Shown here in pieces: positions 29,188 through 37,210 of a stretch of DNA of 64,000 bases (positions within the stretch are counted from its first letter, which is position 1; every line of letters begins with the position of its first letter). The DNA comes from Gaiellasilicea sp963705515 (GTDB lineage: Bacteria > Actinomycetota > Thermoleophilia > Gaiellales > Gaiellaceae). The stretch lies in assembly GCA_963705515.1 (NCBI GenBank), contig CAVPJV010000008.1:806001-870000 (forward strand), given 5' to 3'. A program made the translations under genes and the position numbers. The notes beneath the pieces are model-generated. The model was given only the letters and a program-made list of their open reading frames with translations, was not told where the DNA came from and ran no database searches.

Positions 29188-29231
29188 CTAAGAGCAGCGT
29201 GAGAGCAACCTGAGAATCAGCTGAGAATGTG
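29188..29231 (-). promoter_or_regulatory. Four tandem 11-bp boxes upstream of moxR (site A)
   Basis: CTAAGAGCAGC, GTGAGAGCAAC, CTGAGAATCAG and CTGAGAATGTG follow one another with an exact 11-bp period. This is the layout of OmpR/PhoP-family operators, and on the coding strand the core reads TCTCAG/TCACAG. It lies 49 nt before the moxR start. Three similar sites flank the neighbouring two-component genes. Confidence 0.65.
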
Positions 29232-29253
29232 CGCGGGTGCGGGGCCGCACGAA

Positions 29254-29287
29254 AGCCGGCGACCGTCGCTCGGGACGGTCGCCGGCT
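29254..29287 (-). terminator. Terminator of the secreted-protein gene
   Basis: A perfect 14-bp stem (29254-29267 paired with 29274-29287) around a 6-nt loop, followed on the minus strand by TTTCG. It lies 24 bp after the stop at 29311. Confidence 0.75.
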
Positions 29288-29310
29288 CGTGGGGGCGCTG
29301 CGAGCGAGTC

Positions 29311-29853
29311 CTACGGGCCGTGGTGGCCGCGGCCGCCGCCGAAGCCGCCGTGGAACCCGAACCGGCTCTGCTTGTAGCCCGGCAGGTCGGCGTCGTCGAG
29401 GTCGGCCTTCGCTTCGGCCGCCTCGTCTGCGTCGATGTCACCGTCCTCGAGGGCATTGTCGATCTGCGCGGTGATCAACGCTTTGCGGGCTGAACGGAAC
29501 CCCGTGTTGAGCTGGGCTGTCGTGATTCCGAGCTCCTTCGCGACAGTGCTCGCCCGGCTGAGGGAGTACGCAGTGTTGAGGTTGTCCTGCACCTCCTCCT
29601 TCAGGTCGGCAGCCTCGTCGGCGTCGATGTCCTCGTCCGCAGCCGCCTCGTTGATCTGCGTCACGGCCGAGGCGACCATCGCCGCCTTCAGCTTCGCGGG
29701 CGTCACGTTCAGCTGCTTCGCGGCCGCGTTGACGAGCTTCGTCGTGCTGACGCCGTGCGGGCCACCCTTGCCTCCGTGCGCCGACGCAGCCGTGGCGCCG
29801 AGCGCGAGCACGGCGGCGGCGGCGAGCAACAGCGTCATGGTCATGCGTTTCAC
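29311..29853 (-). CDS. Secreted protein with an internal duplication, function unknown
   Basis: 180 residues from GTG 29853, which follows AGGGAG by 4 nt. A signal peptide is evident (MTMTLLLAAAAVLALGATAASAHGG, cleavage after ASA). The mature part has two related units of about 55 residues, each a helical region with LNVTP/LGITT-A-L followed by DIDADEAADLK or DIDADEAAEAK, and a His/Gly-rich C-terminus (FGFHGGFGGGRGHHGP). The DxDxDE segments look like EF-hand-type calcium loops but lack full spacing. Tandem CTGTGA boxes lie 46 nt upstream (29899-29931), next to the sensor kinase gene. Confidence 0.75.
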   Translation of the reverse strand: MKRMTMTLLLAAAAVLALGATAASAHGGKGGPHGVSTTKLVNAAAKQLNVTPAKLKAAMVASAVTQINEAAADEDIDADEAADLKEEVQDNLNTAYSLSRASTVAKELGITTAQLNTGFRSARKALITAQIDNALEDGDIDADEAAEAKADLDDADLPGYKQSRFGFHGGFGGGRGHHGP

Positions 29854-29898
29854 TGGACTCCCTTCGTCGGTTGTTGCTCCTGATCGAAGCAACTGCCC

Positions 29899-29931
29899 CT
29901 GTGAAAGCCCTGTGAACGGTCTGTGAGTTGT
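29899..29931 (-). promoter_or_regulatory. Three tandem CTGTGA boxes upstream of the secreted protein (site B)
   Basis: CTGTGAAAGCC, CTGTGAACGGT and CTGTGAGTTGT at an exact 11-bp period, 46 nt before the GTG at 29853. On the coding strand the core is TCACAG, the same as the published mycobacterial PhoP box core (TCACAGC). This is the clearest of the four sites. Confidence 0.7.
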
Positions 29932-29932
29932 C

Positions 29933-31342
29933 TCAGGATGCCGGTGAGAGCGGGAGCTCGATGCTGAAGGTCGTCCCGCTGCCGGCGGCCGAGACGACGC
30001 TGACGCGGCCTCCGTGCGCTGCCACGATTGCCGCCACGATCGAGAGCCCGAGCCCGACGCCGCCGCTCGCGCGCGAACGCGACGGATCGGCTCGGTAGAA
30101 ACGCTCGAAGACGCGCTGTTCGTCTTCCGGCGTCAGCCCCGGCCCCTGGTCGGCGACGTCCAGAACGGCGACGTCGTCCGCCCGCGAGAGCCGGACGTCG
30201 ACGGGTGTTCCGGCCGGCGTGTGAGCGCGGACGTTCGCGAGCAGGTTGTCGAGCGCCTGCCGGAGCCGGTCGCGATCACCCTCGACGAGCGCGGGCTCGA
30301 TCTCCGTCCTGATCGGGCGCTCGGGATCGAGAGCGCGGGCGGCGTCGACCGCCTCGCCGACGACGCCGTCGAGCGCGGTCACGGCCCGGTCGAGAGGGCG
30401 GCCTTCGTCGAGCCTCGCGAGCAGGAGCAGGTCGTCGACGAGCAGGCTCATCCGCTCCGATTCCCTCCGAATACCGGCCATCGAGCGCTCGAGGTCGTCC
30501 GGGTTCTTCGCCGCCCCGCGTGAGAAGAGCTCCGCATAGGCGCGGACCGCGGCGAGCGGCGTCCTCAGCTCGTGCGAGGCGTCCGCGACGAAGCGCCGGA
30601 GCCTTCGCTCGGAGGCGTCCTTGGCCGTGAAGGCGCTCTCGATCTGACCGAGCATCGTGTTCAGCGCCAGGCCGAGCCGCCCGACCTCAGTCCTGCTCTC
30701 CGCCCGCTCGACACGCCTGGTCAGATCCCCGGCCGCGATCGCCTCCGCCGTCTTGCCGATCGCGTCGAGGGGCCGCAGGCCGAGGCGGACGACCCAGAGG
30801 CCGAGGGCCGCGAGCGCGGCCACAACGGCTGCCGTCACGAGTAGCTCGATCAGCAGCAGGCGGCGGAGGGTCGCGTCCACGTCCGCCAGAGACGTCGCGA
30901 CGATCAGCGTCGCACCGGAGTGAGGCTCGCTCGACGCCCGCACGCGATAGCGGCTCTCACCGTCCTCGGAGGAGACGGTGAAGTAGCGGGGGCCGTCGGA
31001 CGCCGCGACAACGGCCGGCAGGCGCGGCGGCGAGGCGGTCGCGTCGAAGCCAGGCACCTGCGAGCTGCAGGCGACGTCGCCGTTCCCGCTGCGCACCTGG
31101 ACGAAGTCGCCGGCGTTGCCGCCGCGGGAGGGTCCGCCCGGCCCACCCTTCCGGTCCTCGCAGTCTCCGTGGCCGAGGAAGCGGTCATACCCGCGGCGGG
31201 ACTCCTGCAGCGCCTGGTCGGTGCGGTCGATCAGGAACGAGTGCAGCGACGTGTAGGTCGCGACGTTGGCCGCGGCGAGGCCCGCAGCGGCGAGCACGAT
31301 CACGCCGAGGACGAGCCGCGCGCGCAGCGAGAGGCGCGACAC
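29933..31342 (-). CDS. Two-component sensor histidine kinase (OmpR-system type)
   Basis: 469 residues: transmembrane helix near 11-29, an extracytoplasmic sensor region with two cysteines (DCEDRKGG and VACSSQ), a second helix near 160-182, a HAMP domain, the phosphorylation site FVADASHELRTPLAAVRAYAEL, and an HATPase with NLLANVRAHTPAGTP, DQGPGLTPEDEQRVFERFYR and GGVGLGLSIV. It follows the response regulator with only one base between. The overall plan is that of PrrB/MprB/TrcS-like actinobacterial kinases. The signal it senses is unknown. Confidence 0.92.
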   Translation of the reverse strand: MSRLSLRARLVLGVIVLAAAGLAAANVATYTSLHSFLIDRTDQALQESRRGYDRFLGHGDCEDRKGGPGGPSRGGNAGDFVQVRSGNGDVACSSQVPGFDATASPPRLPAVVAASDGPRYFTVSSEDGESRYRVRASSEPHSGATLIVATSLADVDATLRRLLLIELLVTAAVVAALAALGLWVVRLGLRPLDAIGKTAEAIAAGDLTRRVERAESRTEVGRLGLALNTMLGQIESAFTAKDASERRLRRFVADASHELRTPLAAVRAYAELFSRGAAKNPDDLERSMAGIRRESERMSLLVDDLLLLARLDEGRPLDRAVTALDGVVGEAVDAARALDPERPIRTEIEPALVEGDRDRLRQALDNLLANVRAHTPAGTPVDVRLSRADDVAVLDVADQGPGLTPEDEQRVFERFYRADPSRSRASGGVGLGLSIVAAIVAAHGGRVSVVSAAGSGTTFSIELPLSPAS

Positions 31343-31343
31343 C

Positions 31344-32051
31344 CTATTCCGCCGCCGTCGTGTCCAGCATGTAGCCCGCCTGCCGGATCGTCTTGATCAG
31401 GGGCGGGCCGGCAGCGTCGAGCTTTCGCCGGAGGTAGCTGATGTACGTCTCGACGACGTTCGCGTTCCCGCCGAAGTCGTAGTGCCAGACGTTCTGGAGG
31501 ATCTGCGCCTTCGAGAGGACGCGGCGGGGGTTGAGCATGAAGTAGCGGAGGAGGCTGAACTCGGTCGCGGTGAGCGCGATCGGCGTCTCCTCGCGACGGA
31601 CCTCGTGCCGCTCCTCGTCGAGGAGCAGGTCGGCGAAGCGGAGCACGTCGCCGGGGAGCTCAGACCCCGTGCGCCGGAGGATCGCCTCCGCGCGGGCGAC
31701 GATCTCGGCGAGGCTGAACGGCTTCGTGACGTAGTCGTCGCCGCCCGCCCGGAGCGCCTCGACCTTGTCCTCGATCCCGTCCTTGGCGGTCAGGAAGAGG
31801 ACGGCGGTCCTGAAGCCGCGTGCGCGCAGGCGGCGTCCGACCTCGATCCCCTCGATGTCGGGCAGCATCCAGTCGAGCACGACGAGGTCGGGGCTCCCGA
31901 TCGCGACCGCTTCGAGCGCCTCGCGGCCGGTCGACGCCTCCGTCACCTCGTAGCCCTCGTAGCGGAGCGCCGTCGAGACGGCGTCGACGATCGATGGCTC
32001 GTCGTCGACGACGAGGATCCGCTTGCCGTTGCCGGGGAGAACCGCGTGCAT
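31344..32051 (-). CDS. OmpR/PhoP-family response regulator
   Basis: 235 residues: receiver with acidic pocket VVDDEPS, phospho-acceptor in DLVVLDWMLPDIEG, and conserved Lys in YVTKPFSLAEIVARAEA; then a winged-helix DNA-binding domain (IALTATEFSLLRYFMLNPRRVLSKAQILQNVWHYDFGGNANVVETYISYLRRKLD). Genes of this family bind 11-bp-spaced direct repeats, and two such repeats lie 24 nt upstream of its own start (32075-32096), so autoregulation is likely. Paired with the kinase at 29933. Confidence 0.94.
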   Translation of the reverse strand: MHAVLPGNGKRILVVDDEPSIVDAVSTALRYEGYEVTEASTGREALEAVAIGSPDLVVLDWMLPDIEGIEVGRRLRARGFRTAVLFLTAKDGIEDKVEALRAGGDDYVTKPFSLAEIVARAEAILRRTGSELPGDVLRFADLLLDEERHEVRREETPIALTATEFSLLRYFMLNPRRVLSKAQILQNVWHYDFGGNANVVETYISYLRRKLDAAGPPLIKTIRQAGYMLDTTAAE

Positions 32052-32074
32052 GGGCGGGATGGTTGCAGCGGTTT

Positions 32075-32096
32075 CTGAGAATCACCTGTGAATCAC
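32075..32096 (-). promoter_or_regulatory. Two tandem boxes upstream of the response regulator (site C)
   Basis: CTGAGAATCAC and CTGTGAATCAC, adjacent and with an 11-bp period, 24 nt before the regulator ATG. It overlaps the end of the Usp-like gene (stop at 32093-32095). Confidence 0.6.
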
Positions 32097-32539
32097 GCCG
32101 CGTCCGCGAGCGGCTCTGCGCCGACGACCACGTGCAGCACCGGCAGGTCGGACTGCTCGCAGAGTCGGTCGACGAGGCCGTGGGCGAGCCAGTTCGACCG
32201 CCCCTCCGGGTGCGTCGCGACGACGATCTCGTCGGCAGGGAAGAGCGCGAGCGCGTCCAGTGCGGCCTGCAGCGGATCGGCGTCGCCGATCATGCCGTCG
32301 GCCGCGACGCCGGCCGCGGCGAGCGCGTCGAGGCAGACCAGCAGCCGGGATGCAGCGCGCTCTCGCGCCGCGTCGCTGTCGGAGAGCCAGTGGCGGAGGC
32401 GGTTGTTGTACGCGGGGGCGACGACCAGCACGTCGCCGCCGCCCTTCGCCGATGCGGTCACGGTGTGATGAAGAGCTGCGCCGGCGAGCGTCTCGTTGGC
32501 GAGGACGAGGATGCTGCGGGTGTGGGTCGCGTCGAACAT
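32093..32539 (-). CDS. Usp-like (universal stress family) protein
   Basis: 148 residues. SILVLANETLAGAALHHTVTASAKGGGDVLVVAPAYNNRL, GMIGDADPLQAALDALALFPADEIVVATHPEGRSNWLAHGLVDRLCEQSDLPVLHVV follow the alternating Rossmann-like pattern of UspA, including a G-x(9-ish)-S/N nucleotide-type loop near HPEGRSNW, although the classical ATP motif is not fully clear. Ribosome site AAAGGAGC precedes the ATG. Site D (32595-32627) lies 56 nt upstream, so it probably belongs to the OmpR-type regulon. Confidence 0.7.
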   Translation of the reverse strand: MFDATHTRSILVLANETLAGAALHHTVTASAKGGGDVLVVAPAYNNRLRHWLSDSDAARERAASRLLVCLDALAAAGVAADGMIGDADPLQAALDALALFPADEIVVATHPEGRSNWLAHGLVDRLCEQSDLPVLHVVVGAEPLADAA

Positions 32540-32594
32540 GAGTGGCTCCTTTCGTGGTTGGAGCCCCAGCAGATCAGCCGCGTCTAGCAGGAGC

Positions 32595-32627
32595 CTAAGA
32601 GCGGCCTGCGGAAACGCTGTGAGAGCG
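32595..32627 (-). promoter_or_regulatory. Three tandem 11-bp boxes upstream of the Usp-like gene (site D)
   Basis: CTAAGAGCGGC, CTGCGGAAACG and CTGTGAGAGCG at an 11-bp period, 56 nt before the Usp-like start. The middle box is degenerate. gltX starts 37 nt away on the other side, but all four sites share one orientation relative to the leftward genes. Confidence 0.55.
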
Positions 32628-32663
32628 GATCCGACGCGGAAGCGCCGACCGTAGACTCACTCC

Positions 32664-33657
32664 GTGTCCACCAGAGTCCGCTTCGCGCCGAGCCCGACCG
32701 GCTCGCTGCACCTCGGCAGCGCCCTCTCCGCAGTCGCCAACAGGCGTCGCGGCGACTGGCTGCTGCTGCGGATCGACGACACCGATCGCACCCGCGAGGT
32801 GGACGGCGCGGTCGAGGCGATCCTCGAGGATCTCGAGTGGCTGGGGCTGCCGTGGAACGAGGGACCTTCCCGCCAGAGCGAGCGCGTCGTCCGTCATCGT
32901 GAGGCGGCGACGAGCGTGGGGGAACCCGACGCCGACGGGTCGATCCGCTTTCGCGGCACGACCTTGCTCCGACCCGACGGCTCGCCGACCTATCACCTGG
33001 CGAGCGTCGTCGACGACCACGACTTCGAGATCACGCACGTCGTGCGCGGAGCCGACCACCGCTCGAACACGGAGCTGCAGCGCGAGCTCGCGCGCGCGCT
33101 CGGCTTCGAGCCGCCGGAGTACGTCCACCACGGCCTCTTGCTCGGCGCGGACGGGAAGAAGCTGTCGAAGCGCGAAGGCGCGCCGACCCTGGCGCAGTAC
33201 CGCGATCGAGGGGTCCCCGCAGAGGCGCTGCGGGCCTACCTCGAGGAGCTCGGCGAGCCCGCGCACGACGTGCACCTCGACGAGCCGCGGATCCGACGGC
33301 TCGCGATCGACGCGATCGGATCGCTCTCGGACGAGGAGCTCGCCGCCCGCGCCGGGGCGCCGCCGCAGCTCGCGCGCGCGCTTCGCGGCGCGCGCGACCT
33401 CGTCGAGGCACGCCAGATGGCCGCCGCAATCCTCGAGCCGCAGCAGGTCACGTTGCCCGAGGAGGCGAGGCCGACTCTGACCCGGTTTGCCGAGCTGCGC
33501 GCCAGCGGGCTCGACGGCAAGGACATCGTCCGCGAGCTGAAGGCGGTCGGCGGCGACCTGAAGGCGCTGCGGCTCGCCCTGACCGGCGCCGAGCGCGGGC
33601 CGGAGCTGTGGGCCGTGATCGCGGCGCTCCCGCAGGACGAGGCGCTGAGGCGGGTCG

Positions 33658-33671
<14 letters not shown>
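32664..33671 (+). CDS. gltX: Glutamyl-tRNA synthetase, unusually compact
   Basis: Class I enzyme charging tRNA-Glu (or Gln). The 335-residue protein has the HIGH-type motif PSPTGSLHLGSALSA, the KMSKS-type motif GKKLSKREG near residue 170 and ITHVVRGADHRSN. Usual GltX is 460-500 residues. About 90 residues are missing between QSERVVRHREAA and GTTLLRPDGSPTYHLASVVDDH, the insertion with zinc/acceptor-binding parts, and the anticodon domain is short. It is not the truncated Glu-Q-RS type because it keeps the downstream helical domain. TAGACT (32652-32657) is 6 nt before GTG. cysS overlaps its end. Confidence 0.82.
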
Positions 33672-34925
<1,254 letters not shown>

Positions 34926-34929
<4 letters not shown>

Positions 34930-35630
34930 CGCGGGACCAGGTCTACGGGCGCAGGCCGGTGCGCGAGGCGCTCCGGGGCCGGCGGCAGGTGCTCGAGGTC
35001 TGGGCGACTGAGCGCGCCGTCGCGTCCGAGCCGTGGCTGGAGGACGCTCCGCGCCTCCAGATCAAGCCGGATCGGGAGATCGGCGAGGCCGCCGGCACCC
35101 GCGACCACCAGGGTGTGCTCGCCTGGACGGAGCCGTACCGCTACGGCGACGCCCATGAGCTCGCTGCAGCCGAGCAGCCGTTGCTCGCCTGCCTCGACCA
35201 GGTCACCGACCCACGCAACCTCGGTGCAGTCATCCGCAGCGCCGAAGGCGCAGGCGCGACCGGCGTCGTCGTCCCCGCGCACGGCTCGGCGATGGTGACA
35301 GCCGCCGTCGCACGGGCGTCGGCGGGGGCGGTCGAGCATCTGCCGGTCGCCGTCGTCCCGAACCTCGCGCGCTACCTGAACGAGATCAAGCGCGGCGACC
35401 TCTGGATCTACGCGGCCGCAGCCGACGCGGAGCAGGACCTCTGGCAGGCGGATCTCACCGGCGGCCTGGCGCTCGTCTTCGGCGCCGAGGGGAAGGGCGT
35501 GCGGCCGCTCGTCCGGCGCGCGTGCGACGCAACGATCTCGATTCCCCTCGCCGGGAACGTCGAGTCGCTCAACGTCAGCGTCGCCGCGGCCCTGTTCCTC
35601 TACGAGGCACGCCGGCGGCGCGATGGCTGA
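34926..35630 (+). CDS. rlmB: 23S rRNA (guanosine-2'-O)-methyltransferase, TrmH/RlmB family
   Basis: SPOUT methyltransferase. The 234-residue product has the N-terminal substrate-binding start VYGRRPVREALRG, motif 1 LDQVTDPRNLGAVIRSAEGAGATGVVVP, motif 2 LVFGAEGKGVRPLVRRACD and motif 3 ISIPLAGNVESLNVSVAAALFLYE with the knot. Position behind cysS is the common actinobacterial arrangement. GTG start overlaps the cysS stop (GTGA); the NYN gene overlaps its end by 8 nt. Confidence 0.93.
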
Positions 35631-36057
35631 GCCGACCCTCTACCTCTTCGACGGCCACAACCTCCTCCACGCAGGCGGCTACGGTGATCAGCGCGAGCTG
35701 ACCGACACGCTGGCGTCGTTCGTGGCGCTGCGCGGCGCCCGTGGCTTCCTCGTCTGGGACGGCGTCGGGGTCGATACGGAGGTCGGGCCGCTGTCGGTGC
35801 GGTTCGCGCCGCACGCGGATGCGGTGCTCGAGCGGCTGGCCGCCGAGTACCGCGCCAGCGAGGTCGTCTGCCTCGTCTCCTCCGACTTCGCGGTGCGCGG
35901 CACCTCGGGGCAGGAGGTGCAGAAGCGCTCGTCCCGCACGTTCGTCGCGGATCTGCAACAGCCGCACCATCACGAGTCGCACGGCACCCGGCTCGGCGAC
36001 AGCCTCGACGACGAGACGCGTGAGCGGCTCGAGCGGCTCCGCCGCGGCGACGGCTAG
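35623..36057 (+). CDS. NYN-domain (YacP/Rae1-like) nuclease
   Basis: 144 residues. The N-terminus YLFDGHNLLHAGGYGD carries the PIN-like acidic residue of NYN domains, and VVCLVSSDFAVRGTSGQEVQKRSSRTFVADL supplies the second acidic and conserved region. YacP/Rae1 proteins cleave ribosome-bound mRNA in Firmicutes, and actinobacterial members also lie after rlmB. The stop codon (36055-36057) abuts the 164-bp palindrome. Confidence 0.85.
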   Translation: MAEPTLYLFDGHNLLHAGGYGDQRELTDTLASFVALRGARGFLVWDGVGVDTEVGPLSVRFAPHADAVLERLAAEYRASEVVCLVSSDFAVRGTSGQEVQKRSSRTFVADLQQPHHHESHGTRLGDSLDDETRERLERLRRGDG

Positions 36058-36220
36058 GAGGGATTGACGAAACATCGGCTGAGCCGCCGAGACCGCGCTG
36101 CTCGCCTCGATGCTGCGTCCTCAGTCGCGCCGATAGCAACGACTATCGGCGCTCCCTGCGTCCTTGCCTGGAGGCGAGCATCCCGGCCTCGTCGGCGAGC
36201 GACGTTCCGTCAAGCCCTCC
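36057..36220. repeat. 164-bp imperfect palindrome (foldback element)
   Basis: The outer 21-nt arms (36057-36077 and 36200-36220) match at 18 of 21 positions in inverted orientation: GGAGGG(A/C)TTGACG(A/G)AAC(A/G)TCG. Inside there is a partly paired zone, then TGCTCGCCTC pairing with GAGGCGAGCA, an internal loop, and an apical stem GCGCCGATAG / CTATCGGCGC around CAACGA. On the minus strand two of the outer mismatches become G-U pairs. It starts at the last base of the NYN gene. MITE-like element or structured RNA; see findings. Confidence 0.7.
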
Positions 36221-36264
36221 ACGCGAACATACGTTCTTAGCAGAATCGATCCTTTGCAATCTCC

Positions 36265-36293
36265 TTGTAACTTGCGCATGAGCTTGCTATCTT
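36265..36293 (+). promoter_or_regulatory. Promoter of the SigH-like gene
   Basis: TTGTAA (36265-36270) and TATCTT (36288-36293) with a 17-bp spacer. It lies in the AT-richer stretch just after the palindrome and 84 bp before the ATG, implying a leader of about 75 nt. Confidence 0.6.
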
Positions 36294-36376
36294 CTGCCTC
36301 AACCTAAGGGTGAGAGTTGGGTGTCCGGCACGGCGGGCACCGCCGCTCTTTCCCGCCCAATCCAGGGAGAACGCGA

Positions 36377-37042
36377 ATGTCCGCTCAGACCGCCATCGCA
36401 GCGAAGTCGGCCCAAAAGGCTCAACGAGAGCTTGAGGATCTGCAGTTGGTGATGAAGGCCCGGAACGGCAGCACGGCCGCGCTCGACACCCTGATGCGCC
36501 GCTACAACGGCTTCGTCCGGCTCAAGGCGAGCTCGTACTTCCTCGCCGGCGGCGACTCCGAGGACCTCGTCCAGGAGGGGCTGGTCGGGCTCTACAAGGC
36601 GGTCCGCGACTTCCGGGCCGACAAGGAGACCTCGTTCCGCAGCTTCGCCGAGCTCTGCGTCACACGCCAGATCATCACGGCGATCAAGACGGCGACGCGG
36701 TTCAAGCACCAGCCGCTGAACCAGTACATCTCCTTCAGCCACACGCCGGCCGGCCAGGACTCCGACGGCGAGTGCACGCTCGGCGATGCGCTTCCCGGCC
36801 CGTCGACCAACGACCCGTCGGTCTGCGTGATCTCGACCGAGGAGCTGCAGAGCCTTGTCTTCACGCTCGGCACCGGCCTGTCGCCGCTCGAGTCGGACGC
36901 GCTCCGCTGCTACCTGGAGGGGCTCTCCTACGAGGAGATGGCCGACGAGCTCGGCTGCGACTGCAAGACGATCGACAACGCGCTCCAGCGGGTCAAGCGC
37001 AAGATCCTGGCCCACCAGAAGACGCGCGAGGTGCTCAACTAG
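36377..37042 (+). CDS. RNA polymerase sigma factor, SigH family
   Basis: 221 residues. Region 2 is clear: NGFVRLKASSYFLAGGDSEDLVQEGLVGLYKAVRDFRADKETSFRSFAELCVTRQIITAIKTATRFKHQPLN, closely like sporulation-type SigH of Firmicutes. Region 4: SPLESDALRCYLEGLSYEEMADELGCDCKTIDNALQRVKRKI. It is not a two-domain ECF because of the long linker with QYISFSH. Members of this type in non-spore-forming actinobacteria may serve as general or stress factors. Ribosome site AGGGAGA precedes the ATG. No anti-sigma gene is adjacent. Confidence 0.88.
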   Translation: MSAQTAIAAKSAQKAQRELEDLQLVMKARNGSTAALDTLMRRYNGFVRLKASSYFLAGGDSEDLVQEGLVGLYKAVRDFRADKETSFRSFAELCVTRQIITAIKTATRFKHQPLNQYISFSHTPAGQDSDGECTLGDALPGPSTNDPSVCVISTEELQSLVFTLGTGLSPLESDALRCYLEGLSYEEMADELGCDCKTIDNALQRVKRKILAHQKTREVLN

Positions 37043-37069
37043 GCGCGGAGTACCATGTCCGGCGCCCGT

Positions 37070-37145
37070 GCCGGAGTAGCTCAGCTGGTAGAGCAACTGC
37101 CTTGTAAGCAGTAGGCCGTGGGTTCGAGTCCCTCCTCCGGCTCCA
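37070..37145 (+). tRNA. tRNA-Thr (anticodon TGT)
   Basis: Acceptor arms GCCGGAG and CTCCGGC pair fully and CCA is encoded. D arm GCTC-AGCTGGTA-GAGC, anticodon stem ACTGC / GCAGT with loop CTTGTAA giving anticodon TGT (reads ACA), and T loop TTCGAGT. One T-stem position (second pair) is a mismatch. A -10-like TACCAT lies at 37051-37056. A strong bidirectional terminator follows. Confidence 0.95.
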
Positions 37146-37154
37146 AGAACGATT

Positions 37155-37191
37155 GAAGCCCCGCCCCCTCCGTTGCAGGGGGCGGGGCTTC
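37155..37191. terminator. Bidirectional terminator between tRNA-Thr and MMPL gene
   Basis: Perfect 15-bp stem: 37155-37169 (GAAGCCCCGCCCCCT) pairs with 37177-37191 across a 7-nt loop. GCGTTT follows on the plus strand and AATCGTTCTT on the minus strand, so it can serve both converging units. Confidence 0.8.
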
Positions 37192-37210
37192 GCGTTTCAG
37201 GTGGTCGTGA

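Noticed and set aside
36057..36220. 6S RNA as an explanation of the palindrome
   Set aside because: The outer stem is too long and regular and there is no single large central bubble; a foldback repeat fits better. Not excluded without covariation data.
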